Assembly (NCBI RefSeq): GCF_015595035.1
Contig: NZ_JADNRN010000003.1
Span: forward strand, 1-64,000
DNA: 64,000 bases
Direction of reading: 5' to 3'
DNA from: Marinibium conchae
Lineage (GTDB): Bacteria > Pseudomonadota > Gammaproteobacteria > Enterobacterales > Alteromonadaceae
Numbering within the stretch: the first letter of the stretch is position 1; each line of letters begins with the position of its first letter. Positions 63,425-64,000 of this stretch are shown in pieces. A program made the translations under genes and the position numbers. The notes beneath the pieces were generated by a model, which had not been told where the DNA came from, did not search any database, and saw only the letters and a list, made by a program, of their open reading frames with translations.

Positions 63425-64000
63425 TTATTTGGGTGCATCAAGTTTCTTTGCCGCAGCCATTCGTTGCTCGTAAACATCTGGCGTATCGAGCTGTGTATTC
63501 CAACCTTGTAGGTTGCTCTCAAGCAAATTCACCAACATATTGATGTGAGCGTCATCACTATTGAGTGCCTCAATATACTCATAACGCTCGCCGCCAGCCT
63601 CTTCAAAATACTCTCGGTTTTCCTCACCTATTTCTTCAATCGTTTCCAAGCAATCAGCGGAAAAGCCCGGGCACACAACTTGCACCGATTTAACGCCTTG
63701 CTCAGGTAAGCTTTTAAGCGTGTGGTCGGTATAAGGCTTTAACCACTCTTCCCTACCGAAACGAGACTGAAAGGTTGTCATGTATTCAGACTCTTGAAGC
63801 CCTAGCTCGGTCGCAATTAGACGAGAGGTTTTATGACACTCACAATGGTAAGGGTCACCGTTTAACAGGTAGCGTTTTGGTATGCCATGATAGGAAAAAA
63901 TCAGTTTGTCGGTGCGGGGGTGACTTTCCCAGTGTGCTCGAATCTTGTCGGCGACACATTTGATATATTCTGGGTTGTCGTGATAATGCGAAACGAAGCG
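63425..64000 (-). CDS. hemH: Ferrochelatase, C-terminal part (cut by window edge)
   Basis: About 191 residues from the window edge to the stop; the N-terminal half is outside. FSYHGIPKRYLLNGDPYHC contains the active-site histidine of the HGIP motif, and MTTFQSRFGREEWLKPYTD, QVVCPGFSADCLETIEEI and GGERYEYIEALN match E. coli HemH closely. The enzyme inserts Fe2+ into protoporphyrin IX at the last step of haem synthesis. The frame is open across the whole visible part. Confidence 0.96.
   Translation of the reverse strand, partial: RFVSHYHDNPEYIKCVADKIRAHWESHPRTDKLIFSYHGIPKRYLLNGDPYHCECHKTSRLIATELGLQESEYMTTFQSRFGREEWLKPYTDHTLKSLPEQGVKSVQVVCPGFSADCLETIEEIGEENREYFEEAGGERYEYIEALNSDDAHINMLVNLLESNLQGWNTQLDTPDVYEQRMAAAKKLDAPK

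Overview
The window looks like part of a gammaproteobacterial chromosome, most likely a marine Alteromonadales relative. The reasons are the RNA polymerase/ribosomal gene order, the close match of protein motifs to Escherichia coli equivalents (RpoB at 1342 residues, FolM, UbiG, HemH), and an accessory set of TonB receptor, periplasmic amylase and agmatine catabolism. Base composition was not computed. No phage, transposase or integrase gene is visible.

Region 1 (1-17.9 kb, all on the minus strand) is the fused rif and str clusters. In transcription order it reads tRNA-Trp, secE, nusG, [fasciclin gene], rplK, rplA, L10 leader, rplJ, rplL, attenuator, rpoB, rpoC, [299-residue exported protein], rpsL, rpsG, fusA, tuf (cut by the window edge). 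The two bracketed genes are insertions into a normally uninterrupted block. The fasciclin gene is a self-contained unit with its own promoter and terminator.

Region 2 (18-43.5 kb) is housekeeping and metabolic. It starts with a cluster of REP-like palindromes, then a ClpP-fold exported protease-like protein, an ABC exporter, a MAPEG protein, dbpA overlapping pyrC, and a tight minus-strand group of four envelope-type genes (unknown membrane protein, solute-binding protein, duplicated CBU_0592-like membrane protein, TPR-sulfotransferase). Next come an OlsF-type bifunctional acyltransferase (ornithine lipid synthesis), PhnA and DinB proteins, an aldo/keto reductase, a lipoprotein alpha-amylase, an M24 peptidase, folE and folM, and a TonB receptor translationally coupled to aguA-aguB.

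Region 3 (43.8-52.4 kb) is accessory DNA. From 43.9 to 47.8 kb it has the layout of an integron cassette array without an integrase (a CALIN). Small unrelated plus-strand genes (AAA ATPase, four-helix membrane protein, 32- and 46-residue membrane peptides, helical protein, RDD protein) each end at an attC-like hairpin. A 308-bp repeat carrying one such site occurs twice, about 96% identical. Further downstream are a PPP-like phosphatase, an XRE regulator with membrane tail, an M23 peptidase, unknown small proteins, an abortive-infection-like protein and an acetyltransferase. This is the most unusual part of the window.

Region 4 (52.5-64 kb) returns to stable genes: an ankyrin-like exported protein, the complete four-gene ligase-associated DNA repair set (PdeM, Lhr-type helicase, MBL-fold exonuclease, ATP-dependent ligase) in a divergent arrangement, a serine hydrolase lipoprotein, a glutathione transferase, ubiG, DUF2237, DUF4112 and the 3' part of hemH.
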